From: Thermoguttaceae bacterium
GTDB taxonomy: Bacteria > Planctomycetota > Planctomycetia > Pirellulales > Thermoguttaceae
Assembly: GCA_028695965.1 (NCBI GenBank)
Contig: JAQVHZ010000007.1
Coordinates: 1 to 64,000 of the forward strand
Length of the DNA stretch: 64,000 bases
Direction: 5' to 3'
This document shows, piece by piece, positions 51,162-60,731 of the stretch. The notes under the pieces were generated by a model, which searched no databases, was not told the DNA's origin, and saw only the letters and a list, made by a program, of their open reading frames with translations. Within the stretch, counting starts at the first letter, position 1. Every line of letters begins with the position of its first letter. The position numbers and the translations under genes were made by a program.

Positions 51162-52175
51162 ATGAAGACTTCTATGAAGATAGGCGATTTAGCTGTGTCG
51201 CCCCCGGTGTTGTCCGCGCCAATGGCGGGCTATACCAACTATGCCTATCGTGAATTGCTTCGTCGACTTGGAGGCGTGGGGCTGATAACGACGGAAATGG
51301 TCAGCGCGCGCGCTTTTGTGTGTATGGGCGCGCGCGGAGCGGGAGAACCGGAACGTCTTTGGGGCGTGCAAGAAGAACCGCGACCCCTTGCCGTTCAGAT
51401 TTGGGACAATTGTCCAGAAACGCTTGAAGAACTCGCTGGAAAACTTGCGCATGAATTTAAGGCGAGCGTTGTCGACTTGAATTTCGGTTGTCCTGCGCCC
51501 GCAATAGCCAAGCGTTCAGCGAGCGGTTCGTATCTTTTGCAGTATCCGGAAAAAGTTGGCGAGCTGGTCGGTCGTGTCGCCAAGGCGTCTTATCCAACTC
51601 CGACGACAGCCAAAATCCGACTAGGCTTGACTGCTGACACAATTAATGCTGTAGACGTCGCTCAGGCGGTAGAAGATGCAGGGGGAGCGGCCCTTACGGT
51701 CCACGGTCGAACTGCGCGGCAGATGTATACGGGGGCCGCTGACTGGGACGAGATTGCAAAAGTCAAATCGGCGCTGCGCTTCATTCCTCTAATAGGGAAC
51801 GGCGATATCAAGACGGCGGAACAGGCAGTCGAACGGCTGCAGAAATATCCCGTCGACGGAATTATGATCGGCCGCGCTGGACTTGATCGTCCATGGATTT
51901 TCCGCGAGACGGCGCAGCTTCTTCGCGGCGAGACGCCGGATCCAGAACCAACTCTCCTTGAACAGCGTGAATTATTGCTTGACCATTTTCAGCTTGTGCT
52001 TGATCGTTTTGGGACAGAGCTTGGCGTAACGCTCATGCGTCGCTTTGGAGTTCACTATTCCAAGGGGCGACCGGGGGGACGCAACTTTCGAGATAAAATC
52101 AGCCGCGTTTCCTCGAAACAAGAGTTTTTGGACGTAGTTGCTAGGGAATTCGTCGTCGAACCTCCTGAACGATGA
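51162..52175 (+). CDS. tRNA-dihydrouridine synthase
   Basis: LSAPMAGYTNYAYRELLRR...VVDLNFGCPAPAIAKRSASGSYLL...LTVHGRTARQMYTGAADWDEI...GNGDI. Confidence 0.94.
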   Translation: MKTSMKIGDLAVSPPVLSAPMAGYTNYAYRELLRRLGGVGLITTEMVSARAFVCMGARGAGEPERLWGVQEEPRPLAVQIWDNCPETLEELAGKLAHEFKASVVDLNFGCPAPAIAKRSASGSYLLQYPEKVGELVGRVAKASYPTPTTAKIRLGLTADTINAVDVAQAVEDAGGAALTVHGRTARQMYTGAADWDEIAKVKSALRFIPLIGNGDIKTAEQAVERLQKYPVDGIMIGRAGLDRPWIFRETAQLLRGETPDPEPTLLEQRELLLDHFQLVLDRFGTELGVTLMRRFGVHYSKGRPGGRNFRDKISRVSSKQEFLDVVAREFVVEPPER

Positions 52176-52213
52176 TTTAATCTACATATTTTTCCGAAAC
52201 GATACAATTGGGG

Positions 52214-52242
52214 TTGACACGACGTCCATTAATCCCTACAGT
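52214..52242 (+). promoter_or_regulatory. Candidate sigma70-type promoter upstream of fabH
   Basis: TTGACA-17 nt-TACAGT. Confidence 0.4.
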
Positions 52243-52400
52243 AACCCTCAAAGTGGGCGTTTTCTACGCAAATGAGCGTATGGAGATCGCCGTATGGTCG
52301 CGCTCGTTTTTGTCAGTTCGAATGGAGAGCAGAACGGATTGGCGAGGACACGTCTGGGCTCGACGCTCCTTAGACTCAACAAATTGGCTGCAACTACGTC

Positions 52401-53387
52401 ATGACACGTGTAAAAATAGCCGGAACAGGTTCGTACCTCCCCAAACGAATAGTAACGAATGACGAATTGGCGCAACGGCTCCCGAAGACCTCGGACGAGT
52501 GGATTTATACGCATACGGGCATTAAAGCTCGTCATGTTGCCGCTCCCGACGAATCAGCGTCGGCGATGGGATTAATCGCCGCTCAACGCGCGCTTGACAA
52601 TGCGGGGATTTCTGCGGACGAGCTTGGCATGATCATGGTCAGCACAGCCACGCCCGACTACGCGCCTACGCCGTTGGTTTCCTGCTTACTTCAAGATCAA
52701 CTTGGGGCGACGAACGCTTCGGCGTTTGACATGAGCGCCGCCTGTTGCGGATTCATTTATAATCTTGAGATTGCGAAGAACTTCTACTACAATCCCGATT
52801 TCCGCAAGCCTATTCTCATAGTTGCTACCGAAGTGATGACGCGCAAAGTCGACTGGAACGATCACAAGACGTGCATTCTTTTCGGAGACGGAGCGGGCGC
52901 GGTTATTCTTATGCCTTCTAACGACGGACCAAGCGCGATTGTCGACTCGATGATGCGCGCAGACGGCGCTAGCGGCAGATACCTTCTTCTAGAAGGCGGA
53001 TGTCGATCAACCGATTCTCTTAACCATCCCCAAGCGCACATTTTGCAGATGGCGGGAACGCAGGTCTTCGCCTTTGCAATTAAGGCCATTGAAGAAGTGG
53101 TAACGACGCTTATGAAGCGCAATAGTCTTTCTATGAACGACGTCGGGCGCATCATTCCGCATCAGGCGAATTACCGTATTATTCAATCTGCTGGCAAGAG
53201 ATTAGGGTTAGAAAACGAAGACAAGTTCTACATCAATGTTGAGACCGTAGCGAATACCGCTTCGGCGTCAATTCCAATTGTTCTCGACGAAATGAATCGC
53301 AACGGTCAACTCAAGCGAGGCGACAAATTGATTGTTACCGGGTTCGGCGCCGGCTTGACGTACGGCGGCAATTACATAATCTGGTGA
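52401..53387 (+). CDS. fabH: 3-oxoacyl-ACP synthase III (KAS III)
   Basis: GTGSYLPKRIVTNDELAQRL...DMSAACCGFIYNL...IIPHQANYRIIQSAGKRL...GFGAGLTYG. Confidence 0.95.
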   Translation: MTRVKIAGTGSYLPKRIVTNDELAQRLPKTSDEWIYTHTGIKARHVAAPDESASAMGLIAAQRALDNAGISADELGMIMVSTATPDYAPTPLVSCLLQDQLGATNASAFDMSAACCGFIYNLEIAKNFYYNPDFRKPILIVATEVMTRKVDWNDHKTCILFGDGAGAVILMPSNDGPSAIVDSMMRADGASGRYLLLEGGCRSTDSLNHPQAHILQMAGTQVFAFAIKAIEEVVTTLMKRNSLSMNDVGRIIPHQANYRIIQSAGKRLGLENEDKFYINVETVANTASASIPIVLDEMNRNGQLKRGDKLIVTGFGAGLTYGGNYIIW

Positions 53388-53424
53388 GCAAGTCTGTTTT
53401 TACACGCTTTGCTGAAACATTGAT

Positions 53425-53468
53425 AAAAAAGCGGAACCAGCCTTGACGTTAGGCGGTTCCGCTTTTTA
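53425..53468. terminator. Bidirectional terminator
   Basis: aaaaagcggaacc...ggttccgcttttt. Confidence 0.8.
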
Positions 53469-53509
53469 GTTTCAACCACAAGCTTATTAGACAAGCTTAT
53501 TATAACTCT

Positions 53510-54322
53510 TTATTCAGCGTCGTTCGGTTCGTCCTCGGGCAAGTCGGGCGTTTCTATTTTCTCAGAATCGTTGATTCCAAAGAAAAGATTCAAGACGGAA
53601 TAATCTATGTTTTCCGAGAGGAATCTTCTGCCTCCGTCGCACATGACGACATATTCTCCTCTTCCATGCCAAGAACCGAAATCCTTGCGTTCTTTGACAG
53701 GCTTTTGATTTTCTTCGAGCGCTTGGTCGACGGAAAGATCCGAATTAGGATCCATCCAATTACTCGGATTCTTCCTTTCGACATACATAATGGTGTTTGC
53801 AAGACCGTCAACAATCAAATCCGGATCGACAGCGTCGCCGCTTTCAGGAAATGCAGTATTTGACCCGATTATGCAAGAGTAAGCGCATCTTTTTGCTCTA
53901 GTCTCGTCGTCCTCGTAATTGCTTATTGGGGTCGAAGCGCATCGAAAAACGTTAGGAGTTTTCGTCCAGAACTGTCTGTTCCAATCGCTGTCCCATGGTT
54001 CGTCAAGTTTGATTTGAGAGAATAATTTCTCTTCGCCTAAATAAGGGAGCAGGAGGACCCGCCACGAATGGAGCTTTTGACCATTTTCGTCCGTTGTGAA
54101 CGCCGGTGGAAAGGTTGCGTTGGCGTTGTAATATTCAACGGTTGCTTCGTAGAGTTTTGCTAAGTTGAATTCGCAGCGTTCCCGTCTTGCGTTTTCGCGC
54201 ATAGCCAATAGGAAGCTGGAGACAGCGAGGAGCAATGCAACGGCGCCAAACAGCAAAAAAATTGAAATAATCCAGAGGAGCGCGCGTCGACGTCGTGAGA
54301 TTTGCACATCTTCAAAATCCAT
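53510..54322 (-). CDS. DUF1559-like membrane-anchored protein
   Basis: N-terminal TM; NLAKLYEATVEYYNANATFPPAFTTDENGQKLHSWRVLLLPYLGEEKLFSQIKLDEPWDSDWN typical of planctomycete DUF1559 proteins. Confidence 0.8.
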   Translation of the reverse strand: MDFEDVQISRRRRALLWIISIFLLFGAVALLLAVSSFLLAMRENARRERCEFNLAKLYEATVEYYNANATFPPAFTTDENGQKLHSWRVLLLPYLGEEKLFSQIKLDEPWDSDWNRQFWTKTPNVFRCASTPISNYEDDETRAKRCAYSCIIGSNTAFPESGDAVDPDLIVDGLANTIMYVERKNPSNWMDPNSDLSVDQALEENQKPVKERKDFGSWHGRGEYVVMCDGGRRFLSENIDYSVLNLFFGINDSEKIETPDLPEDEPNDAE

Positions 54323-54337
54323 GTCGTTAATAATCCT

Positions 54338-55387
54338 TTATCCTAGCGCTTCTCGACGAGCAAGTTCGAGGTCGTGCCGCAACATATCGTCGACAAGGTC
54401 TTCAAAAGTATACTTTGGTTTCCAACCTAGTTTTTCACGCGCTTTGGTCGCGTCTCCGCAAAGGTAATCGACCTCGGTTGGACGGAAGAAGATCGGGTCG
54501 ATTTCCACGAGCGTTTTACCCGACTTACGGTCGACGCCCTTTTCTTTGAGCCCTTCGCCCTGCCAGACAAGCTCGTAGTCAAGTTTGCGAAAGACTATTT
54601 CGAGAAATTCTCGCGCAGACCTCTGTTCTCCAGTTGCCAAGACATAATCGTCAGGCTCGTCTTGTTGCAGCATGAGGAACATACCTTCAACGTAATCCTT
54701 TGCGTGCCCCCAGTCTCTTCTGGAATCGATATTTCCCATGCGAAGGGTTTCTTGGAGTCCTTCTCGGATTCTTGCCGCTCCTCTCGTAATCTTTCTAGTA
54801 ACAAAATTCTCTCCTCGCAAAGGACTTTCGTGATTGAAAAGAATTCCGTTGCAGGCAAAGAGACCGTATGCTTCGCGATAGTTTACCGTCGCCCAGTAGG
54901 CGTAGAGTTTTGCGATAGCGTATGGGCTTCTTGGAGCGAAAGGCGTGGTTTCGCGTTGCGGCTTTTCTCTGACGTCGCCAAAAAGTTCGGAAGTCGACGC
55001 TTGATAGAAGCGCGTTTTCGAGGCAAGACCGAGTTGTCGAATCGCTTCGAGCAAGCGCAAAGCGCCTAGTGCGTTAACTTCGGCGGTGTATTCCGGAACG
55101 TCAAACGAGACCCTGACGTCCGATTGCGCGGCAAGGTTGTACAGTTCGTCAGGCTCGAATTTTTCCAGAATTGCCATTAGGCTCGACGTGTCGGTTAGAT
55201 CGCCTGTGCAGTAAATAAGTTCCGAACCGTTCGGCTGAATCCCAGGCTGCAGATCGTCGATCCGACTTGTGTTCGGCGTTGAGGCGCGGCGCACAAGCGC
55301 GCATACGCGCCTTCCTTCGTCGAGAAGTTTGCGAATCAAATAAGATCCGTCTTGACCGGTTGAACCAGTAATAAATGATGTTTTCAT
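54338..55387 (-). CDS. gmd: GDP-mannose 4,6-dehydratase
   Basis: [20 protein letters not shown]...[26 protein letters not shown]...[10 protein letters not shown]...[16 protein letters not shown]. Confidence 0.95.
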   Translation of the reverse strand: MKTSFITGSTGQDGSYLIRKLLDEGRRVCALVRRASTPNTSRIDDLQPGIQPNGSELIYCTGDLTDTSSLMAILEKFEPDELYNLAAQSDVRVSFDVPEYTAEVNALGALRLLEAIRQLGLASKTRFYQASTSELFGDVREKPQRETTPFAPRSPYAIAKLYAYWATVNYREAYGLFACNGILFNHESPLRGENFVTRKITRGAARIREGLQETLRMGNIDSRRDWGHAKDYVEGMFLMLQQDEPDDYVLATGEQRSAREFLEIVFRKLDYELVWQGEGLKEKGVDRKSGKTLVEIDPIFFRPTEVDYLCGDATKAREKLGWKPKYTFEDLVDDMLRHDLELARREALG

Positions 55388-56415
55388 AACAAATCCGCAA
55401 GTTCGAGAATCATTTTTTCAGTTTTTTCCCATCCGAGGCACGGGTCGGTAATCGATTGACCATAAACGCCCCCGTCAGGTTTTTGGGAGCCGTCTTCGAT
55501 GTAGGATTCGATCATGAGTCCTTTGACTAAGTTGCGCACGTCTTCCGAACATCGTATACTGTGGAGGACTTCTTTAGCAATACGGGGTTGTTCGGCCCAA
55601 CGTTTGCCCGAGTTGGAGTGATTGCAGTCGACGATTACAGCTGGATTAACCAGTTCGCTTTTGGCGTAAAGTTCGCAGAGAATCTGTAAGTCTTCGTAGT
55701 GGTAATTGGGGGTGGAGCGACCGTTTTGATTGGCGAAACCACGCAGAATTGCGTGTGCCATCGGGTTGCCCCTGCTTTGAACTTCCCAGCCGGAGAAGAC
55801 GAACGTGTGCGAATGCTGCGCCGCCGTAATTGAGTTCATCATAACAAAAAGGTCGCCGCTGGTCGGGTTTTTCATGCCGACCGGAATGTCCAAGCCGCTT
55901 GCAACGAGCCGATGTTGTTGATTTTCAACAGATCGCGCGCCAACTGCTACGTAGGACAGGCAGTCGGAAAGGTAGTGGTGGTTTCCGGGGTAGAGCATTT
56001 CGTCCGCGCAAGAGAAGCCCGAGCGTTCGATCGCTTCGACATGGAGTCTGCGAATAGCAATCAAACCTTTGAGCATATCCGGCGAGTTGCTCGGATCCGG
56101 CTGGTGCAGCATCCCTTTGTAGCCGTCGCCGGTCGTTCGCGGCTTATTCGTGTAGATACGAGGCACAATGACAATTTTGTCTTGAACCTTGTCCTGTACG
56201 CCGCGCAATCTTTCGACATAGTCTAAGACGGCGTCTTCGCGATCAGCGGAACACGGTCCGATGACGAGAAGGAATTTTGGGCTTTTCCCCAAGATTATAC
56301 TTTGTACTTCTTGGTCGTTTGCTTTTTTTACAGCCGTCTGTTCGTCAGACAGAGGGTACATTTCTTTGATGACGCGCGCTGTGGGCATTTCACGTTTGAA
56401 CGACATATTCATCAT
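55384..56415 (-). CDS. 3-deoxy-7-phosphoheptulonate (DAHP) synthase, AroF/G/H class
   Basis: [18 protein letters not shown]...[24 protein letters not shown]...[11 protein letters not shown]...[11 protein letters not shown]. Confidence 0.95.
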   Translation of the reverse strand: MMNMSFKREMPTARVIKEMYPLSDEQTAVKKANDQEVQSIILGKSPKFLLVIGPCSADREDAVLDYVERLRGVQDKVQDKIVIVPRIYTNKPRTTGDGYKGMLHQPDPSNSPDMLKGLIAIRRLHVEAIERSGFSCADEMLYPGNHHYLSDCLSYVAVGARSVENQQHRLVASGLDIPVGMKNPTSGDLFVMMNSITAAQHSHTFVFSGWEVQSRGNPMAHAILRGFANQNGRSTPNYHYEDLQILCELYAKSELVNPAVIVDCNHSNSGKRWAEQPRIAKEVLHSIRCSEDVRNLVKGLMIESYIEDGSQKPDGGVYGQSITDPCLGWEKTEKMILELADLL

Positions 56416-56475
56416 GGAGCCGCTCCTTATTATTATATTAGCGAATTATTTTTATTGGTGAATAATTTTTCAGAA

Positions 56476-57573
56476 TTATTTTCCTCCGGCATAGTATGTC
56501 CCGACGAGTTTGAGTCTTGCACAAATGGCGGAGAGTTCGCGAATCATTTCTTTGCCGTTGGAGCCATGGATATTTCCTTCTGCTTCGACGTAGAAGAAGT
56601 AACTCCACTGCAGGTCTTTCATCGGTCGGCTTCTCAGGCTGCGCATATTGTATCCGTGCGAGCCGATGATATTGAGCGTCTGCGCGAGCGCGCCGGCGCG
56701 GTTTTGCACCGTGAAGACTAAGATGAAATTCTCGTCTTCGCGCAATTTTGAAGAACTCGGTATGTTTTGTACGCGCGAAAGCGCCGCGAATCTTGTGGAG
56801 TTGTTTGACGCGTCGTTTATGCCGGCGGCGAGCATTTTTAAATCAAAAAGATTTGCAGCTTCTTCCGAGGCAATGGCGGCGACCGTCGGGTCGTTAAGTT
56901 CTTTGACATATTTGGCGGCGACAGCGGTGTTGGAATAAGGCTGCGTTTTGAATCCATAGCGCGCGATGTACGCTTGGCACTGGCCCAACGCTTGCGGATG
57001 ACTGACGACAGTTTTTATGTCGTCGACGTTGGCGTCCTGAGAGGCGAGCAGAACGTGCCTAATTGGCAGTTCCGCAGCCTGGTTGACGTACAAGTTTCCT
57101 GAGAAGAGGAGATCCATCACCGTCGACACTTCGCCTTCGTAGCTATTTTCAAGAGGCAGAACGACACAGTCGTTTTCGCCGTTTTCGACGCTTTTGTAGG
57201 CAGTTACGAAGTCGGGCTGAGGGATGTGCTGAGCTTCCGGGAACATTTTTTTTGCGGCCATATGGGCAAAAGCGCCCTCGACCCCGCAAAAGGCGACCCT
57301 GCGGTCTAATAAGAGCCGGGCTTGGTATTGACAGGAGAGGTCGACGACATTTTTGAGAAAAGGCACGTAGTACGACTCAATTTCAGACGATTCGATTCTG
57401 CCTTGACTGTTTACAATCCAATCGTGTTCACGCACTTTATCCCTTATTGACAGGGCGTTTTCCTTTTTAAAGGCGGCAATAGTTTCGCACGCTTTCATGC
57501 GGCGTTCGAATAATTTTGCCATTTCCAGATCGACCTTGTTGATCTCTGCGCGAGCTTGTTCTAGATCGTTCAT
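56476..57573 (-). CDS. pheA: Bifunctional chorismate mutase/prephenate dehydratase
   Basis: N-terminal AroQ-like helix region (RAEINKVDLEMAKLFERRMKACETIAAFK); GVEGAFAHMAA; LPLENSYEGEV; STRFAAL; ACT domain. Confidence 0.93.
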   Translation of the reverse strand: MNDLEQARAEINKVDLEMAKLFERRMKACETIAAFKKENALSIRDKVREHDWIVNSQGRIESSEIESYYVPFLKNVVDLSCQYQARLLLDRRVAFCGVEGAFAHMAAKKMFPEAQHIPQPDFVTAYKSVENGENDCVVLPLENSYEGEVSTVMDLLFSGNLYVNQAAELPIRHVLLASQDANVDDIKTVVSHPQALGQCQAYIARYGFKTQPYSNTAVAAKYVKELNDPTVAAIASEEAANLFDLKMLAAGINDASNNSTRFAALSRVQNIPSSSKLREDENFILVFTVQNRAGALAQTLNIIGSHGYNMRSLRSRPMKDLQWSYFFYVEAEGNIHGSNGKEMIRELSAICARLKLVGTYYAGGK

Positions 57574-57632
57574 CCGACATTCCTTTCTTGGACTTGACGT
57601 CGATTATGCTTGTCGAAAAGTTGAAGGCGTCT

Positions 57633-58343
57633 TTATAGCGCCTGGGTAATGAGTTCGTATATGGGGAGGAAAGCGATCGGCAGGAAGATCGCGGGCGTCA
57701 TATCGGCAACTTTTATTTTCTTATTCGATATCTCGAGCATATTTAACCCTAGACCGATAAGTATGGCGCCGCCGACGGCAGATAGTTCGACGACGACCTT
57801 TTCGCTCAGGAAAGGAGCAACGTAACTTGCTAATAACGTCAATCCTCCCTGAAAGACCAACACGAACAAGGCTGCAAATGGAACGCCGATACCCATGCCG
57901 ACGGCAAAAAATGTCGCTCCAATGAAATCAAGAGCGCTTTTTGCAAAGATAATGCTGTAGTCGCGTTCAATTCCTGCTTTAAACGAACCGACTACCGTCA
58001 TAGCGCCCACGCAAAAAACGGTGCTTGCCGCGACGAATCCCTCTGTGAACTTGCCAAACCGCTCGTTATTGCGGAAGAGGCGCGAGCTGACGAAATCGCC
58101 GACTCCTTTAATATGCGCGTCAAGTTTAAGGACGGTTCCTACGACTGTTCCTAGAGTTAGGCACACGATGAGGCACAAAAGATTTTGCGTTTCAATCGCG
58201 CTTATTCCTCCGATAACGATCGTAGCGAGCGCTAGGGCGTCGATGACTGTTTCGGCGTGTTCCGGCTTGATCTTGGTTCGGAAGAGCAGACCGAAACAAC
58301 CTCCTATTAAGACAGCCGCCATGTTAACAAAAACTGCTAGCAT
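57633..58343 (-). CDS. DUF554-family membrane protein
   Basis: Hydrophobic protein beginning MLAVFVNMAAVLIGGCFGLLFRTKI, with CVGAMTVVGSFKAGIERDYSIIFAKSALDF. Confidence 0.88.
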   Translation of the reverse strand: MLAVFVNMAAVLIGGCFGLLFRTKIKPEHAETVIDALALATIVIGGISAIETQNLLCLIVCLTLGTVVGTVLKLDAHIKGVGDFVSSRLFRNNERFGKFTEGFVAASTVFCVGAMTVVGSFKAGIERDYSIIFAKSALDFIGATFFAVGMGIGVPFAALFVLVFQGGLTLLASYVAPFLSEKVVVELSAVGGAILIGLGLNMLEISNKKIKVADMTPAIFLPIAFLPIYELITQAL

Positions 58344-58392
58344 TTTTCACCAAAGGGTTTTTTGTTTGCGTTTCTAATTGAGCGCTTTATTT

Positions 58393-58472
58393 GAAACATA
58401 CAAAATCTTGCAGAAACATACAAAATCTTGCAGAAACATACAAAATCTTGCAGAAACATACAAAATCTTGCA
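58393..58472. repeat. Four perfect tandem copies of a 20-bp unit
   Basis: gaaacatacaaaatcttgca x4 (58393-58412, 58413-58432, 58433-58452, 58453-58472). Confidence 0.97.
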
Positions 58473-58879
58473 AAAAAAAAGCGACGTCCCAGAAAGGACG
58501 CCGCTTTACCGACAAATATCAATGACGATCACAACGTCATCTAGCGCCCTTTACACATACGGAGACAAACTTGGCATAATAATACCAAGCAAACTGAGTA
58601 AAGTAGCGCTCAAAATTTTCAAGCGCAGAGGAAGCGCAACGGGCGCAGGAAGAGCCAGACGGGCTCCTGTCGTGCGTTTTGTTGTTGAAATCCATAATAG
58701 CGCTCCTATCTAAAATTGAACTGTGCCGTTATTATAGTAGCAGCTTTTCGGGCGTCAACAGACTGTTATATTATTTTTCTTTTTAGAGCAAAATTCTCTT
58801 GGGAAATACTGACGTCAAGAGACGTCCGAACGTTGCGGCGAGACGAACGGACGCTCATAACCAATCGCAGAATAATATG

Positions 58880-60163
58880 TTACGCGCTTGGCAACTCGTA
58901 GCCCTTGCGCCGCGGAAGATCCACAAACGCATTGGCCTCGTCGTCGTTGACGAACCGTTCCTTTGTAGGATCCCACAGTAGCGGACGATTGAGAATTCGC
59001 GTGATGTTGACGAGATGGCACGCAGAAACGCTCCGGTGTCCAATTTCTACGTCTGCGTTTGGACGTTCTCTTGACGCCATGCAGTCAAAGAAGTTTTCGA
59101 TGTGCGGTCGCGCGATCCATGTTGGTCCCTCCGGCGGATCGGGCTCTGGCGCGTCGGCAATGAGACTTGCCGGATTCGCCTTAAGGTTGTTGCGGTTAAT
59201 CTCTAAATTGCCTTTTTCACAACGAAAGATTGCGCCGCCCATTGGCGCTTTACCGTATTCGAGTTCGAACCGAACTTCCGTGCCGTCAGCGTATTTAGCG
59301 GCAACTTTGCCGTCTCCGCCGGGCATTGGCGCCAGAGCAACTGGTCCGGTTTCGTCCGCGCCGAGCGCCCATTGAATCTGGTCGACGCCGTGCGCGCCCC
59401 AGTTTGTCATTTCACCGCCGGAGTAATCTCTCCATCCCATCCACCCAAGCAGCATATGATTGAATTTACGATATTGCGTCGGACCGAGCCATGCGTCCCA
59501 ATTGAGTCCTTCGGGAATGGGCTGTTCTTCGTATTCAGTTGGAATAGGGACGCTCATGGGGTAGTTGCACGCTTGAACAACTTTAATTTTGCCCAAGCTG
59601 CCTTCGCGTACGAGTCTGCAGCCATATTCGTTAAGCCGCATAGAACGTTGTTGGGAGCCAACTTGAAAAATCTGTTTTGATTTGCGCACAATGTTGACAA
59701 GCCGACGTCCTTCGGCAATGTATGCCGTGAGCGCTTTTTCAGCGTAAACGTCGAGTTCTGAAAGAATTGCGCGTGCGGCCGCAAGAGTGCGGCAATGGTC
59801 TTGTGTGATCACGAACGCGCAGTCAAGTTTTTCTTTTTCATAGAGTTCGACGTCGGAATCGTACATCTTCCAATTTTCGCCTTCTTTAATGAGGCCCGTG
59901 TTTTTCTTTTCGTTGATGCAGTCGATCATTTTCTGACGCCAGAAATCAGAGACGGCGACGATTTGCGCGCGTTCCTGCGGAATATGTTCCATGAGTTGCC
60001 GCGCTCGGCTTCCTGTTCCAACAAAGCCGACGACAATACGATCATTCGCGCCGACTTTACCGGGAGCGGCTAGCGCCGACCGAGTAATCAGGGCGGGAAT
60101 CGCGCAGGCACAGGCCGTCGAGACCGCCGTATTTTTTAGAAATGTTCTTCGAGAATGGTTCAT
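58880..60163 (-). CDS. Gfo/Idh/MocA-family oxidoreductase with Tat-type signal
   Basis: MNHSRRTFLKNTAVSTACACAIPALITRSALA; ITQDHCRTLAAARAILSELDVYAEKALT. Confidence 0.94.
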   Translation of the reverse strand: MNHSRRTFLKNTAVSTACACAIPALITRSALAAPGKVGANDRIVVGFVGTGSRARQLMEHIPQERAQIVAVSDFWRQKMIDCINEKKNTGLIKEGENWKMYDSDVELYEKEKLDCAFVITQDHCRTLAAARAILSELDVYAEKALTAYIAEGRRLVNIVRKSKQIFQVGSQQRSMRLNEYGCRLVREGSLGKIKVVQACNYPMSVPIPTEYEEQPIPEGLNWDAWLGPTQYRKFNHMLLGWMGWRDYSGGEMTNWGAHGVDQIQWALGADETGPVALAPMPGGDGKVAAKYADGTEVRFELEYGKAPMGGAIFRCEKGNLEINRNNLKANPASLIADAPEPDPPEGPTWIARPHIENFFDCMASRERPNADVEIGHRSVSACHLVNITRILNRPLLWDPTKERFVNDDEANAFVDLPRRKGYELPSA

Positions 60164-60479
60164 TGAGCTCTCCTACTGACGCCAGCGTCGTTTATTCCTG
60201 TGAGTTGCTTCTTGATAATTGGCGAGGTTGTCCTCTGAACGCCATTTGCTTTGATTGTAATCAAACGTCTTTGAAGGTCAAAAGTTTTTTAATTTTTTTT
60301 GTTTTTTTGATTTAACCACAAAAAATGACGTACAATTGTCGCAGGCGCCACAAGTTAAAATTTTTTCAAGTATAACAAGCAAAATAAGCTATGCGCAACG
60401 ACATTTTTTCTGCTAGGTACAGCGCTTGGCTCTTTTGCATTGAATTGGGGCTCTTTTGGTAAAAGATTTCTGTCTTGAC

Positions 60480-60508
60480 TTGACAAATTGATATTGCCAA
60501 ATTATTAT
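60480..60508 (+). promoter_or_regulatory. Strong sigma70-type promoter
   Basis: TTGACA (60480-60485), 17-nt spacer, TATTAT (60503-60508). Confidence 0.75.
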
Positions 60509-60510
60509 AG

Positions 60511-60697
60511 AGGAAACACGGCGAGGAGGCCGTTCCCCGATAATATTAAGTTAAGTTGTTTCTTGCATTAGGTTTGCAAGGTAAGTGGTCGACTGAAATC
60601 TTCGGTTCGATATGTCCATCCTAGGCGTCCGCAGGTCGCGAGGCTGTCGTTGTGTTTCTTGATAACATTCCTCTTGCGAAGCGGTTATTTTTTGCTA
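60511..60697 (+). ncRNA. Structured ~180-nt RNA, possible 6S RNA (ssrS)
   Basis: Helix AGGAAACACGGCGA (60511-60524) / TCGTTGTGTTTCTT (60647-60660) including G-U pairs; internal hairpins cttgcattaggtttgcaag and tcgactgaaatcttcggttcga; promoter upstream and terminator downstream. Confidence 0.55.
60661..60694 (+). terminator. Terminator of the structured RNA
   Basis: ataac...cttgcgaag...gttat followed by tttttt. Confidence 0.6.
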
Positions 60698-60731
60698 TTT
60701 GGGCATTTTACAATAAAAGTAAGAGCGTATT

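Noticed and set aside
58393-58472. CRISPR-like array
   Set aside because: The 20-bp units are directly abutting with no spacers and no cas genes; it is a tandem repeat.
58337-58522. 61-aa minus ORF reading through the 20-bp repeats (ARFCMFLQDFVCFCKILYVS)
   Set aside because: The repeat period shifts frame every copy; the peptide is a low-complexity artefact.
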